In this document: in pieces, positions 53,628-63,537 of the stretch
Layout: each line of letters begins with the position of its first letter
Numbering within the stretch: the first letter of the stretch is position 1
DNA from: an uncultured Pelagibacteraceae bacterium
Lineage (GTDB): Bacteria; Pseudomonadota; Alphaproteobacteria; Pelagibacterales; Pelagibacteraceae
Direction of reading: 5' to 3'
Assembly: GCA_902568465.1 (NCBI GenBank)
Contig: CACFQR010000005.1
Location: 1-64,000, forward strand
Length of the DNA: 64,000 nt
The notes under the pieces: generated by a model
Databases searched by the model: none
The model's input: the letters and a program-made list of their open reading frames with translations, nothing else
What the model was told of the DNA's origin: nothing
Made by a program: the position numbers and the translations under genes

Positions 53628-54057
53628 TTATAATTTTTTTTAATACATTTTTAAATTTAAGTACCGAATCCGAGTCTGAACTTTTGAGAGCATTATAAAT
53701 TCTTTTTTTTTGCTCTAAAAAAATTTCTTCAAATAATTTTTTACCCTTTTCATTAAGATAAATTTGTCTTTGCCTAGAGTCTATTTCCCCTTTTTTTAGT
53801 AAAATAGTTTTATTTTCTATTAAATCTCTTAAAACTCTATTTAAACTTTGTTTAGTGATTTTTAGTCTACTTAATAAATCTGAAACAGTAAGACCCTCAT
53901 GTCTTTCAATAAGATGAATGGCCCTATGATGAGCAGTGCCAAAAGAGTATTTTTTAAGTATTTTTTTTGGATCAGAGTAGGTCTCTCTATAAGCATAAAA
54001 TATTTGTTCAATAAAATCCTTAATCTGATCATCTTTTAAATATAATAAATCTCTCAT
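53620..54057 (-). CDS. MarR-family transcriptional regulator (PetP-like)
   Basis: A 145-aa winged-helix protein: a helical N-terminus, LKITKQSLNRVLRDLIENKTILLKKGEIDSRQRQIYLNEKG recognised as the MarR DNA-binding wing (quoted in part), and C-terminal dimer helices. It overlaps petR-like by 8 bp, suggesting coupled expression. It diverges from ilvE, and the spacer carries an inverted repeat between -35 and -10 (see next entry), a likely binding site for this protein. Confidence 0.9.
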   Translation of the reverse strand: MRDLLYLKDDQIKDFIEQIFYAYRETYSDPKKILKKYSFGTAHHRAIHLIERHEGLTVSDLLSRLKITKQSLNRVLRDLIENKTILLKKGEIDSRQRQIYLNEKGKKLFEEIFLEQKKRIYNALKSSDSDSVLKFKNVLKKIINE

Positions 54058-54079
54058 AATTTGTTTTGGGTCAGTTATA

Positions 54080-54108
54080 TTGACATATCTACCTAAGATA
54101 GATACTTT
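54080..54108 (+). promoter_or_regulatory. ilvE promoter with TATCTA-N7-TAGATA inverted repeat
   Basis: TTGACA (54080-54085) and a -10-like TACTTT (54103-54108) are 17 bp apart. The perfect inverted repeat TATCTA (54086-54091) / TAGATA (54099-54104) sits exactly between them. This placement is classic for a MarR-type operator, and the marR-like gene begins 22 bp away on the other strand. Repression of ilvE and autoregulation of the petP/petR-like operon are inferred. Confidence 0.5.
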
Positions 54109-54148
54109 TTCAAAACAAATAAATCAATTAAGATCAATAAATTTATTT

Positions 54149-55036
54149 ATGGAACCCGTACCTTTTGATAAAAGATCAGGCAAAATTTGGTTTAATGGTC
54201 AACCAGTAAACTGGTCCGACGTAAAAATACATGTATTAAGTCACGGTTTGCATTATGCCAGCTGTGTGTTTGAAGGTGAAAGAGTTTATGACGGTGAGAT
54301 ATTTAAGCTTGAAGAACATACAGAAAGATTATTTCATTCGGCTTCAAGAATGGGTTTTAAAATTCCATACAGTCAAGAGGATCTAAATAGTTCTTGCAAG
54401 GATATAGTTGCCATTCAAAAAGTTAAAAATGGTTATGTAAGACCAGTAGCCTGGAGAGGAAGCGAGATGATGGCAATTTCTGCTCAAAAAACAAAAATTC
54501 ATGTAGCAATAGCTGCGTGGGATTGGGGATCTTATTTTGATCCTAATTTAAAACTTAAAGGTATAAAATTAGATATTTCTAAATGGAGAAGACCAGCGCC
54601 AGATACAATTCCATGGGACACAAAAGCTTCCGGATTATATATGATTTGTACTTTATCCAAGCACGAAGCTGAAAAAAAAGGTTTTACAGACTCATTGATG
54701 TTAGATTACCAGGGCAATGTTGCAGAAGCCACTGGGGCAAATATATTTTTTAAAAATAAAGATAACGAACTGCATACACCAATTCCAGATTCCTTTTTAA
54801 ATGGAATTACAAGAAGATGTATTATTGAGATTGCAAAATCAAAAAATATAAAAATTGTTGAAAGAAAAATAAAACCAGAAGAATTATCTAAGTTTGTTGG
54901 TTGTTTTTTAACTGGAACAGCAGCAGAAGTAACACCAGTTTCCCAAATTGACAATCATAAATTTGCAGTCTGCAACGTGATAAAAGATCTATCCGAAAGT
55001 TATCAAGCTTTGGTTAGAAGGAAAAACGCAGCTTAA
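54149..55036 (+). CDS. ilvE: Branched-chain amino acid aminotransferase
   Basis: Last step of Ile, Leu and Val synthesis, PLP-dependent, fold type IV. I choose ATG 54149 (MEPVPFDKRSGKIWFNG), the usual N-terminus of alphaproteobacterial IlvE, over track start 54080, giving 295 aa. Motifs: HVLSHGLHYASCVFEGER, DTKASGLYMICTLSKHEAE with the PLP Lys, DYQGNVAEATGANIFF and LTGTAAEVTPV. Confidence 0.95.
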   Translation: MEPVPFDKRSGKIWFNGQPVNWSDVKIHVLSHGLHYASCVFEGERVYDGEIFKLEEHTERLFHSASRMGFKIPYSQEDLNSSCKDIVAIQKVKNGYVRPVAWRGSEMMAISAQKTKIHVAIAAWDWGSYFDPNLKLKGIKLDISKWRRPAPDTIPWDTKASGLYMICTLSKHEAEKKGFTDSLMLDYQGNVAEATGANIFFKNKDNELHTPIPDSFLNGITRRCIIEIAKSKNIKIVERKIKPEELSKFVGCFLTGTAAEVTPVSQIDNHKFAVCNVIKDLSESYQALVRRKNAA

Positions 55037-55041
55037 TATTT

Positions 55042-55611
55042 TTACTCAATTGCATGATCGATTCCTTTTCTCACATAATCGTATCCTGTATAAACTGTAA
55101 GAAAAGCAGCTAGCCACAAAAAGATTATTCCAATCGAGTGCGCATTAAAATCTGCAAAGTTAACTAAGGTATTTCCACTTTCTCCTGTTAATAAAATTGC
55201 AATGGCACACATTTGTATAAAGGTTTTAATTTTAGCCAATTTGTTGACAGGCATCTTAACTTGAACTTTAGCTAAAAACTCTCTTAGCCCAGAAATTAAA
55301 ATTTCTCTTATAAGAATAATTATTGCTGCTATTATCTCGTAATCTTTTATTGTGTCATCCATTACTAATAAAATTAATGCACTAGCTACTATAATTTTGT
55401 CAGCTATGGGATCTAAAAGTTCGCCAAGCTTAGATTCTTCTTTATACAATCTAGCTAACAAACCATCTAAAAAATCTGTAAAACTAGCTAACAAAAATAT
55501 AAAAAAGGGAATCCAATCTCCCATTGGCCCCGGTAAGTAGAAAGTTCCAATAAATATAGGGGTTAAAATAATTCGGCCGATAGTTAATATATTTGGTATT
55601 TTAAGTTTCAT
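55042..55611 (-). CDS. pgsA: CDP-diacylglycerol-glycerol-3-phosphate 3-phosphatidyltransferase
   Basis: Makes phosphatidylglycerol phosphate. The 189-aa membrane protein starts MKLKIPNILTIGRIILTPIF and carries the CDP-alcohol phosphotransferase motif DFLDGLLARLYKEESKLGELLDPIADK (DG...AR...G...D...D). It lies 3 bp downstream of uvrC, a common alphaproteobacterial pairing, and converges with ilvE. Confidence 0.96.
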   Translation of the reverse strand: MKLKIPNILTIGRIILTPIFIGTFYLPGPMGDWIPFFIFLLASFTDFLDGLLARLYKEESKLGELLDPIADKIIVASALILLVMDDTIKDYEIIAAIIILIREILISGLREFLAKVQVKMPVNKLAKIKTFIQMCAIAILLTGESGNTLVNFADFNAHSIGIIFLWLAAFLTVYTGYDYVRKGIDHAIE

Positions 55612-55614
55612 TTT

Positions 55615-57456
55615 TTAATCATGAAAAAAATCATGTATTTTTTTTGCTACGGAAGTTTCTATCCCTTCTACCTTTTTTAAATCATCAAAGCTAGCTGACT
55701 CTACAGCCTTAGCAGATCCAAAGTAATTTAACAAAGCTCTTTTTCTATTTCTTCCAATACCATTTATTTGGTCTAATAAAGATTTCGTAAAATTTTTCTT
55801 CCTCCTCATTCTATGGCTACTTACTGCAAATCTGTGAGCTTCATCTCTTAGCCTTTGAAGAAAAAATAATAAAGGCTCTCTTTTATTAAGCTTAATCATA
55901 TTATTTTTATGAAAGAAAGTTTCATTTCCTTTATTTCTGTTTTTACCTTTTGCTATTGCTATTATAGGGATGTCATGAAAGCCATATTCATCTAATATTT
56001 TTCTACCAACCGAATATTGGCCCTTGCCACCATCAATAATTACTAAGTCAGGAATTATTATATCTATTTGATGCCTAGTTTTTATAATTCTTAAAAATCT
56101 TCTCTCAAAAACCTCTTTTATCATTCCATAATCATCTCCATCGCTTAGTTTTTTATTTTTAATATTAAATTTTCTATATTGTTTTTTAATAAAACCTTCT
56201 GGACCAAATGTAATTAATGCGCCCACAGAATTGGATCCTTGAATATGGCTATTGTCATACACTTCTATCGTTTTTGGAACTATATCTAATTTAAATTTCT
56301 CAGCAACTTCATTTAAAAGTTTATTATTAGTTTCAGATTCAAAAATCTTTCTAGTCAATGCTTCCTTTGCATTTTTTTCAGCCATTTTAGATAACTTAAA
56401 TCCATTTCCTTTTTTAGGAACTTTTATAGATACAAATTTTTTTTCTTTTTTTTCTAAAGCTGCTTTAACAAGTTTTAAATCTTTTATTTTTATATTGATT
56501 AAAATTTCAACAGGTACTGTTTTGTTTTCATAAAATTGAACTATGAATGAAGTTAAAACATCTTCCGCTGTGTGAAATTTGTCATGATAAGGAAAATAAG
56601 ATTGGTTACCCCAATTTTGTTTTGATCGGTAAAAAAATACTTGGACACAAGTTTTGCCAGCTTCTTGTACAACAGAAATAACATCTGCATTATCAAGATT
56701 TGTAGAACTTATATTTTGAGAAGATTGAATTTGTGTTAAGGCTTTTATTCTATCTCTTAAAATAGCAGCTTTTTCATAATCCATTTTTTCACTACTTTTT
56801 TCCATATCAATCGCTAATTTTTTTTGTATATTTTTTGATTTTCCAGATAGAAATAATATTGCATCTGATACAAGCTTAGAGTATTCGGTTTTTTCTAAAC
56901 GATTTACACACGGCGCGGCACATCTTTTGATTTGATATAAAATACATGGTCTTTCTCTATTTTTAAAAACAGCGTCATTACATACTCTTAATAAAAAAAC
57001 TTTTTGTAGTATTTTTATAGTCCAATTTGCAGAACCTACAGAGGCGAATGGACCAAAATAATAACCATTTTTATTTTTTTTCCCCCTATGTTTTGTTAAT
57101 TGGGGCCAGTCAGAATCTTTCTCAATAAAAATATAGGGAAAGGATTTGTCATCCCTAAGAAGAACATTAAATTTAGGTTTAAATTTTTTAATTAAATTAG
57201 CTTCTAAAAGTAAAGCTTCCGCCTCACTACTTGTCGTTACTATTTCTAAACCGTTAGTTAATGCCAACATTCTTTCGGTTCTTATTGGTTGATTTTTATC
57301 TAAAGTATAGTTTTTTAATCTATTAGGAAGATTTTTAGCTTTGCCGACGTATAGCACTTGATTTTTTTTATCAAGCATTCTGTATACTCCAGGACTATTA
57401 GAAATTAATGGAATTTTTTTTCTAATTAATTCTTTGCCAAAATCAAGATCTCTCAT
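55615..57456 (-). CDS. uvrC: Excinuclease ABC subunit C
   Basis: Makes both incisions in nucleotide-excision repair. I choose ATG 57456 ([10 protein letters not shown]) over GTG 57462, giving 613 aa. Domains: GIY-YIG nuclease ([23 protein letters not shown]), a UVR motif ([18 protein letters not shown]), the RNase H-like UvrC domain ([28 protein letters not shown]) and C-terminal helix-hairpin-helix ([21 protein letters not shown]). The start overlaps folB by 14 bp. Confidence 0.97.
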   Translation of the reverse strand: MRDLDFGKELIRKKIPLISNSPGVYRMLDKKNQVLYVGKAKNLPNRLKNYTLDKNQPIRTERMLALTNGLEIVTTSSEAEALLLEANLIKKFKPKFNVLLRDDKSFPYIFIEKDSDWPQLTKHRGKKNKNGYYFGPFASVGSANWTIKILQKVFLLRVCNDAVFKNRERPCILYQIKRCAAPCVNRLEKTEYSKLVSDAILFLSGKSKNIQKKLAIDMEKSSEKMDYEKAAILRDRIKALTQIQSSQNISSTNLDNADVISVVQEAGKTCVQVFFYRSKQNWGNQSYFPYHDKFHTAEDVLTSFIVQFYENKTVPVEILINIKIKDLKLVKAALEKKEKKFVSIKVPKKGNGFKLSKMAEKNAKEALTRKIFESETNNKLLNEVAEKFKLDIVPKTIEVYDNSHIQGSNSVGALITFGPEGFIKKQYRKFNIKNKKLSDGDDYGMIKEVFERRFLRIIKTRHQIDIIIPDLVIIDGGKGQYSVGRKILDEYGFHDIPIIAIAKGKNRNKGNETFFHKNNMIKLNKREPLLFFLQRLRDEAHRFAVSSHRMRRKKNFTKSLLDQINGIGRNRKRALLNYFGSAKAVESASFDDLKKVEGIETSVAKKIHDFFHD

Positions 57457-57871
57457 AATCACTTCTTGTTTTAAAAACTTCTACTCCAACTGATTTAGCA
57501 TTTTTAATAGCCTCTGGTTTTTCAATTTTAATTGTTACGGAGTTTATTCTCTTATCCTCAAATATTTCTTTAAAAGAATCTTCAGCCAAACTTTCTAAAA
57601 AGTTATATTTTTTACTACTACTCAAATTTTTCAATTTATTTGTAATTTTTTCATAATCCACTATACTTTTTATATCATTTTCATCAGGAAGAGAATTTTG
57701 ACTAACATCTAAAACTATATTAAATTTTATTTTTTGCTTTTTTATTTTTTCGTGTTTGTGAATACCTATTATTTCTTCAATAATAAAATCTTTAATAAAA
57801 ACAGTTCTTCTAGTAGAACTTTTTTCTTTTCTAGGTTTTAGTTGTAAAATTTTAAAATTATTCTTTTTCAT
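57443..57871 (-). CDS. folB: Dihydroneopterin aldolase-type protein
   Basis: Folate-pathway enzyme of the FolB/FolX family. I choose ATG 57871 ([10 protein letters not shown]) over 57907, giving 142 aa. [47 protein letters not shown] and [14 protein letters not shown] match the family (aldolase Glu in the IGIHKHE strand region, Lys near the end [19 protein letters not shown]). Its start overlaps the SDR gene by 14 bp. N-terminal 20 residues are a basic extension. Confidence 0.88.
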   Translation of the reverse strand: MKKNNFKILQLKPRKEKSSTRRTVFIKDFIIEEIIGIHKHEKIKKQKIKFNIVLDVSQNSLPDENDIKSIVDYEKITNKLKNLSSSKKYNFLESLAEDSFKEIFEDKRINSVTIKIEKPEAIKNAKSVGVEVFKTRSDYERS

Positions 57872-58610
57872 TTTTCTTATTCCACGATAAATTTTGCCCA
57901 CTATCAACAGTTATAATTTGACCGGTAACAGAATTATTATTGATCAGAAATTCAATGGCATTACAAATATCTTCTAATCGAACAGTTTTTTTAAGAAGAG
58001 TAGATTTTACTTGATTTCTAAAATGCCTTTCAGTTTGTCTTTTACTTTTTATAGTAGGACCAGGAGCAATAGCATTAACCTTTATATGTGGTCCCAGTCG
58101 CATAGCCATAGTTTTGGTTAAAGTCTGCAAGCCAGTTTTACTAATAGTATATGACATAAAAAAAGGAGTAAGTTTAAATATTCTTTGATCAATAATATTA
58201 ATTATATTAGACGTATTTTTTTTTGAAACTTGCTTGGCAAACTGTTTAGTTAGAATAGTTGGAGCAAGAAGATTAATGTTTAGATGATCATTCCAACTTT
58301 TAGTTGTAAAATTTGTAATATCATCTTTTTCAAATAAGGCAGCGTTGTTTACAAGACAATCAATGGTACCAAGTTTTTTTCTTGCTAAAGATATAATTTT
58401 TTCTGTTTGTTTTGGATTTTTTAAATCACATTTTATCAAAGCAACTTTCACCCACTTTTGCTCAATTATTTTTTTTAATTTTTTAGCTTTCGAATATGAT
58501 CTAAAATAATGTAGGGCGATATTCCAACCTTTTTCAGCAAAATGTAATGCTATGGCTCTACCCACCCTTGTTGCTGCGCCAGTAATTAGTATATTTTTAC
58601 TTTTCATCAT
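57858..58610 (-). CDS. Short-chain dehydrogenase/reductase, pteridine-reductase-like (FolM candidate)
   Basis: A 250-aa SDR: NAD(P) motif ILITGAATRVGRAIALHFAEKGW, NNAALFE, catalytic YTISKTGLQTLT (YxxxK) and the end GQIITVDSGQNLSW. TGAATRVG and position directly before folB point to a pteridine reductase or FolM-type dihydrofolate/dihydromonapterin reductase. The start could be ATG 58610 or 58607, or TTG 58613. It overlaps the 3' end of the DUF1289 gene by 14 bp. Confidence 0.85.
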   Translation of the reverse strand: MMKSKNILITGAATRVGRAIALHFAEKGWNIALHYFRSYSKAKKLKKIIEQKWVKVALIKCDLKNPKQTEKIISLARKKLGTIDCLVNNAALFEKDDITNFTTKSWNDHLNINLLAPTILTKQFAKQVSKKNTSNIINIIDQRIFKLTPFFMSYTISKTGLQTLTKTMAMRLGPHIKVNAIAPGPTIKSKRQTERHFRNQVKSTLLKKTVRLEDICNAIEFLINNNSVTGQIITVDSGQNLSWNKKNEKE

Positions 58611-58885
58611 CAATTTTTTTTAAGCTTTGTTTGTATAACGAGGAACCAGTTTTTATCTTATTAGAGTATGATTCTTTAAAGGTTTCTAATTGCCACCCTG
58701 ACATTCTTTGAATTAATAAATTTAAATTTTCTTTTTTCCAAGAAAACTCTGTGTTTTCGTTTTTCCATATTATTTTTTCTTCATTTGTTCTAGCGCATCC
58801 ATAACAATATCCGGTTCTTGGGTCAGTTTTACAAATACTTATACAGGGAGAAACAACTTTATTATTTTCTATATTTTTTTTTCAT
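58597..58885 (-). pseudogene. DUF1289 family protein, frame broken at an A9 run after the start codon
   Basis: Absent from the ORF track. After ATG (58885-58883) comes A9; as written the frame ends after seven codons. Removing one A gives an unbroken 95-aa protein, MKKNIENNKVVSPCISICKT... with CxxxC, DPRTGYCYGCARTNEEKIIW and a helical C-terminus ending KKIDDEK. The Cys4 pattern and the RTNEE-W segment are those of the DUF1289 family. No alternative ATG, GTG or TTG exists before the Cys motif in this frame. Sequence error, true inactivation, or slippage rescue are all possible. It sits between uvrB and the SDR gene. Confidence 0.75.
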
Positions 58886-58889
58886 TAAT

Positions 58890-61040
58890 TTAACGTTTTT
58901 TTCTCGGTTTAGTGCCTGGCTTTCCCTGCGTTGATCTTCCCTCAGGGTAAATTTTGTTTTGTAGTTTAGATTGTCTTATTTTTGGATTAATTCCAATCTC
59001 TAATTCGCTAGCTTCTAATTTTCTTATTTCATCTCTAATTTTAGCAGCTTCTTCAAATTCAAGATTTTCAGCAGCTTCTTTCATTTTTTTCTTAAGAGAT
59101 TTTAAATGTTTTTTTAAATTATGACCAATAGATGTATCAGCATTAATTTTTGTATAATCTCTCTCATATATACTTTCTAAAATATCTGTTATTTCTTTTT
59201 TAATTGAAGTTGCGCTAATATTATTTTTTTTGTTATATGACAATTGTAATTGTCTTCTCCTATCAGTTTCTTCAATTGCTTTTTCAATACTTTTAGTTTT
59301 TTTATCAGCATATAAAACAGCTTTCCCTTCAACATTTCTTGCTGCTCGTCCTATTGTTTGAATTAAAGATCTTTCTGATCTTAGAAACCCTTCTTTGTCA
59401 GCATCTAAAATTGCTACTAGGGCGCATTCAGGAATATCTAATCCTTCTCTTAATAAGTTAATTCCTACAAGAACATCAAAAACTCCCATTCTTAAATCTC
59501 TCATAATTTCAATTCTTTCCAAGGTATCTATGTCAGAGTGCATGTATCTAACCTTGACACCATTTTCATGAAGATATTCCGTTAAATCTTCTGCCATTTT
59601 TTTTGTTAATGTTGTTACCAATGATCTAAAATTTTTTTTAGCAACTTGTTTACATTCTGCCAAAAGATCATCAACTTGATTTTTTGCTGGTCTAATTTGA
59701 ACCTCTGGATCACACAATCCCGTTGGTCTTATTACTTGATCAACAAAATTTCCAGATGTTTGTTCAAGCTCCCAAGGACCTGGAGTAGCTGAAACAAAAA
59801 TAGTTTGGGTTCTCATAGTATCCCATTCTTGAAATTTTAGAGGACGGTTATCCATGCAAGAAGGAAGTCTAAAACCATATTCTGACAAAGTTTTTTTTCT
59901 TGTATAATCACCTTTGTACATTCCGTTTAATTGTGGAACAGTTACATGGCTTTCATCAACAAAGATTAAAGTATTATCTGGAAAATATTCAAAAAGAGTG
60001 GGCGGAGGTTCTCCCGGTTTTCTTCCTGTTAAAAACCTTGAATAATTTTCAATTCCAGCACAAGTACCTGTAGCTTCTATCATTTCTAAATCAAATCTTG
60101 TTCTTTCCTCCAATCTTTGAGCTTCTAAAAGCCTATTTTCTGATTTATGTTTTTTTAATGTAATTTCTAATTCTTTTTTTATTTCTACAATTGCTTGTTC
60201 GATAGTAGGTCTAGGAGTTATGTAGTGACTATTTGCGTATAACTTAATTAAATTTAAATCATTAGTTTTACTTCCAGTAAGAGGATCAAATTCTACAATT
60301 TTTTCAACTTTGTTTCCGAATAACGAAATTCTCCAAGCTCTATCTTCTAAATGTGATGGAAAAATTTCTAAATTATCACCTCTTACTCTAAATGTACCAC
60401 GATGAAAATTTTGATCATTTCTTTTGTACTGAAGGTTCACTAAAGTTTTTATAATTTGCTCACGATTATGTTCGTGATTTTTTTTAATACCCAAAGTCAT
60501 TTTACTATAAGATTCAACTGATCCTAGACCGTAAATACAAGAGACGCTTGCAACAATAATTACATCGTCTCTTTCAAGCAAAGATCTGGTTGCTGAATGT
60601 CGCATTCTATCTATCTGCTCATTTATTGATGCCTCTTTTTCAATGTAAGTATCAGATCTTGGCACATATGCTTCAGGAGTGTAATAATCATAGTAAGAGA
60701 CAAAATACTCTACTGCATTATTAGGAAAGAAAGTTTTCATCTCACCATATAATTGCGCAGCCAAAGTTTTATTTGGTGCAAGAATTAAAGCTGGCCTATT
60801 TAATGCTTCAATTATTTTTGCCATAGAAAATGTTTTGCCAGAGCCAGTCACTCCTAATAAAACTTGATCATTTTTTTTGGCTTTTATTCCAGAAATTAAC
60901 TTTTTTATGGCTTCTGGCTGATCACCCGCAGGTTTAAAATCAGAAACAGTAGATAGTTTAATTCCACCTTCTAACTTTTTTCCAAATAAAAAGTCTTTAT
61001 CAATTGGATCTGAGGACTTTTCTTGATATGTATTTTGCAT
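58890..61040 (-). CDS. uvrB: Excinuclease ABC subunit B
   Basis: DNA-damage verification helicase of nucleotide-excision repair. The 716-aa protein has Walker [15 protein letters not shown], the beta-hairpin region [22 protein letters not shown], helicase motif [14 protein letters not shown] and QTIGRAARN, and a C-terminal UVR motif ([22 protein letters not shown]) that binds UvrC. Tail is basic ([16 protein letters not shown]). Starts 33 bp from the divergent aminotransferase gene. Confidence 0.98.
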   Translation of the reverse strand: MQNTYQEKSSDPIDKDFLFGKKLEGGIKLSTVSDFKPAGDQPEAIKKLISGIKAKKNDQVLLGVTGSGKTFSMAKIIEALNRPALILAPNKTLAAQLYGEMKTFFPNNAVEYFVSYYDYYTPEAYVPRSDTYIEKEASINEQIDRMRHSATRSLLERDDVIIVASVSCIYGLGSVESYSKMTLGIKKNHEHNREQIIKTLVNLQYKRNDQNFHRGTFRVRGDNLEIFPSHLEDRAWRISLFGNKVEKIVEFDPLTGSKTNDLNLIKLYANSHYITPRPTIEQAIVEIKKELEITLKKHKSENRLLEAQRLEERTRFDLEMIEATGTCAGIENYSRFLTGRKPGEPPPTLFEYFPDNTLIFVDESHVTVPQLNGMYKGDYTRKKTLSEYGFRLPSCMDNRPLKFQEWDTMRTQTIFVSATPGPWELEQTSGNFVDQVIRPTGLCDPEVQIRPAKNQVDDLLAECKQVAKKNFRSLVTTLTKKMAEDLTEYLHENGVKVRYMHSDIDTLERIEIMRDLRMGVFDVLVGINLLREGLDIPECALVAILDADKEGFLRSERSLIQTIGRAARNVEGKAVLYADKKTKSIEKAIEETDRRRQLQLSYNKKNNISATSIKKEITDILESIYERDYTKINADTSIGHNLKKHLKSLKKKMKEAAENLEFEEAAKIRDEIRKLEASELEIGINPKIRQSKLQNKIYPEGRSTQGKPGTKPRKKR

Positions 61041-61052
61041 AGTAACTAATAA

Positions 61053-62261
<1,209 letters not shown>

Positions 62262-62284
62262 CCTAAGTTTAAATACCAATTTTT

Positions 62285-63427
62285 ATGAATTTTCCAATAT
62301 CTAGAAAAAATACTTTAAAAAAATTAGATGATTTTATAGAAAACAATATTTTAGATTATACAAAATCAAGAAACTTCGATTTTGGTATTCAAAATAGAAA
62401 AAATACTTCATGTCTTTCTCCCTATGTTTCTCATGGGATTATTAGTGAAACAGAAATAATAAACAAAGTACTTAAAAAGCATTTATTTAACAAAACTGAG
62501 AAATTTGTTCAGGAAGTGTTGTGGAGAATATATTGGAGAGGGTGGCTCGAACTAAGACCTATGGTTTGGAATGATTACTTAATAAAACTAAAGGTTCTCA
62601 ATGAGGAATATAAAACAAATGAGAATTACTTAAATGCGATCAAAGGAGAAACTAATATTCAATGTTTTAATGATTGGGTTAATGAATTAAAAGAAACCAA
62701 TTATCTTCACAATCATACACGAATGTGGTTTGCTAGTATTTGGATATTTACCTTAGAGTTGCCTTGGGAGTTAGGAGCCGAATTTTTTTTAAAACATTTG
62801 TATGATGGAGACTCAGCATCAAATACATTAGGCTGGAGATGGGTGGCTGGAATTCAAACTCCGGGCAAGCATTATGTAGCTTCTGAGTGGAATATTAAAA
62901 AATTTACCAATAATCGCTACGAAAAAATTAGACTAAACGAAAGTGCAGTTCCTATAAAAAATAATAAAACATATACTATTTCTAAAAAAGATTTTATAAA
63001 TCCAAAAATTGACGATGGTAAAATATTACTAATATTTGATAATAATTTATCTTTTGAATTTTCAGACTTTAGAGATAAAAAATTTAAAAAAATTTTAATA
63101 GTTAATAGCAACGAAGATAGGAAAATTTTACTAAGTGATAATATAATTAAATTTAAAGAGTCATTATTTCAAGATCAATTAGACAGATTAAAGAAATTTT
63201 CAACAGATTGTGAAGTAATAAAAATTAAAGATATTAAAAAAATTAATGAAAATATTTATGCTTTATACCCATCAGTTGGAGAAAATTTAGATTTTGTTGT
63301 TTCAAATAAACTACGAAACATTCAATTTCTTTACAGAAAAATTGATCAATTTTCTTGGAAGTATTGTACTAAAGGTTTTTTTAATTTTAAAAACTATATA
63401 CCCCAAATTATCCAGCACATCTCTTAG
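62285..63427 (+). CDS. Photolyase/cryptochrome-family FAD-binding protein, apparently domain-permuted
   Basis: A 380-aa protein. Residues about 30-220 resemble the FAD-binding domain normally at the C-terminus of photolyases: CLSPYVSHGIISETEI, FVQEVLWRIYWRGWLE, YLHNHTRMWFASIWIF, YDGDSASNTLGWRWVAG. No N-terminal Rossmann domain precedes it. The C-terminal part, about 250-380, starts KILLIFDNNLSFEF and reads like an alpha/beta domain with SLFQDQLDRLKKF and a closing GFFNFKNYIPQII. It may therefore be a circular permutation of a photolyase. The family is known to me as an uncharacterised FAD-binding group; repair activity is not shown. It converges with a DUF2256 gene. Confidence 0.82.
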   Translation: MNFPISRKNTLKKLDDFIENNILDYTKSRNFDFGIQNRKNTSCLSPYVSHGIISETEIINKVLKKHLFNKTEKFVQEVLWRIYWRGWLELRPMVWNDYLIKLKVLNEEYKTNENYLNAIKGETNIQCFNDWVNELKETNYLHNHTRMWFASIWIFTLELPWELGAEFFLKHLYDGDSASNTLGWRWVAGIQTPGKHYVASEWNIKKFTNNRYEKIRLNESAVPIKNNKTYTISKKDFINPKIDDGKILLIFDNNLSFEFSDFRDKKFKKILIVNSNEDRKILLSDNIIKFKESLFQDQLDRLKKFSTDCEVIKIKDIKKINENIYALYPSVGENLDFVVSNKLRNIQFLYRKIDQFSWKYCTKGFFNFKNYIPQIIQHIS

Positions 63428-63530
63428 AACAGTACTTAACTTTATCCCAATTAAGTTTCCATTTTTTTCGCCAAAGAAAAGATCTTTTGCAAATAGGACA
63501 AATTTTTGATGGTAAATTTCTTTTTTTCAC
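63408..63530 (-). CDS. DUF2256 small zinc-ribbon-like protein
   Basis: A 40-aa ORF missing from the track. Starting at GTG 63530, it reads MKKRNLPSKICPICKRSFLW, then RKKWKLNWDKVKYCSKRCAG, matching the DUF2256 family (CxxC ... WRKKW ... YCSxRC). The four Cys suggest a zinc site. Its last 20 bases overlap the 3' end of the photolyase-like gene. As I recall, DUF2256 genes often lie beside photolyase/cryptochrome genes, so a functional link is plausible. Confidence 0.8.
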   Translation of the reverse strand: MKKRNLPSKICPICKRSFLWRKKWKLNWDKVKYCSKRCAG

Positions 63531-63537
63531 CAATATA

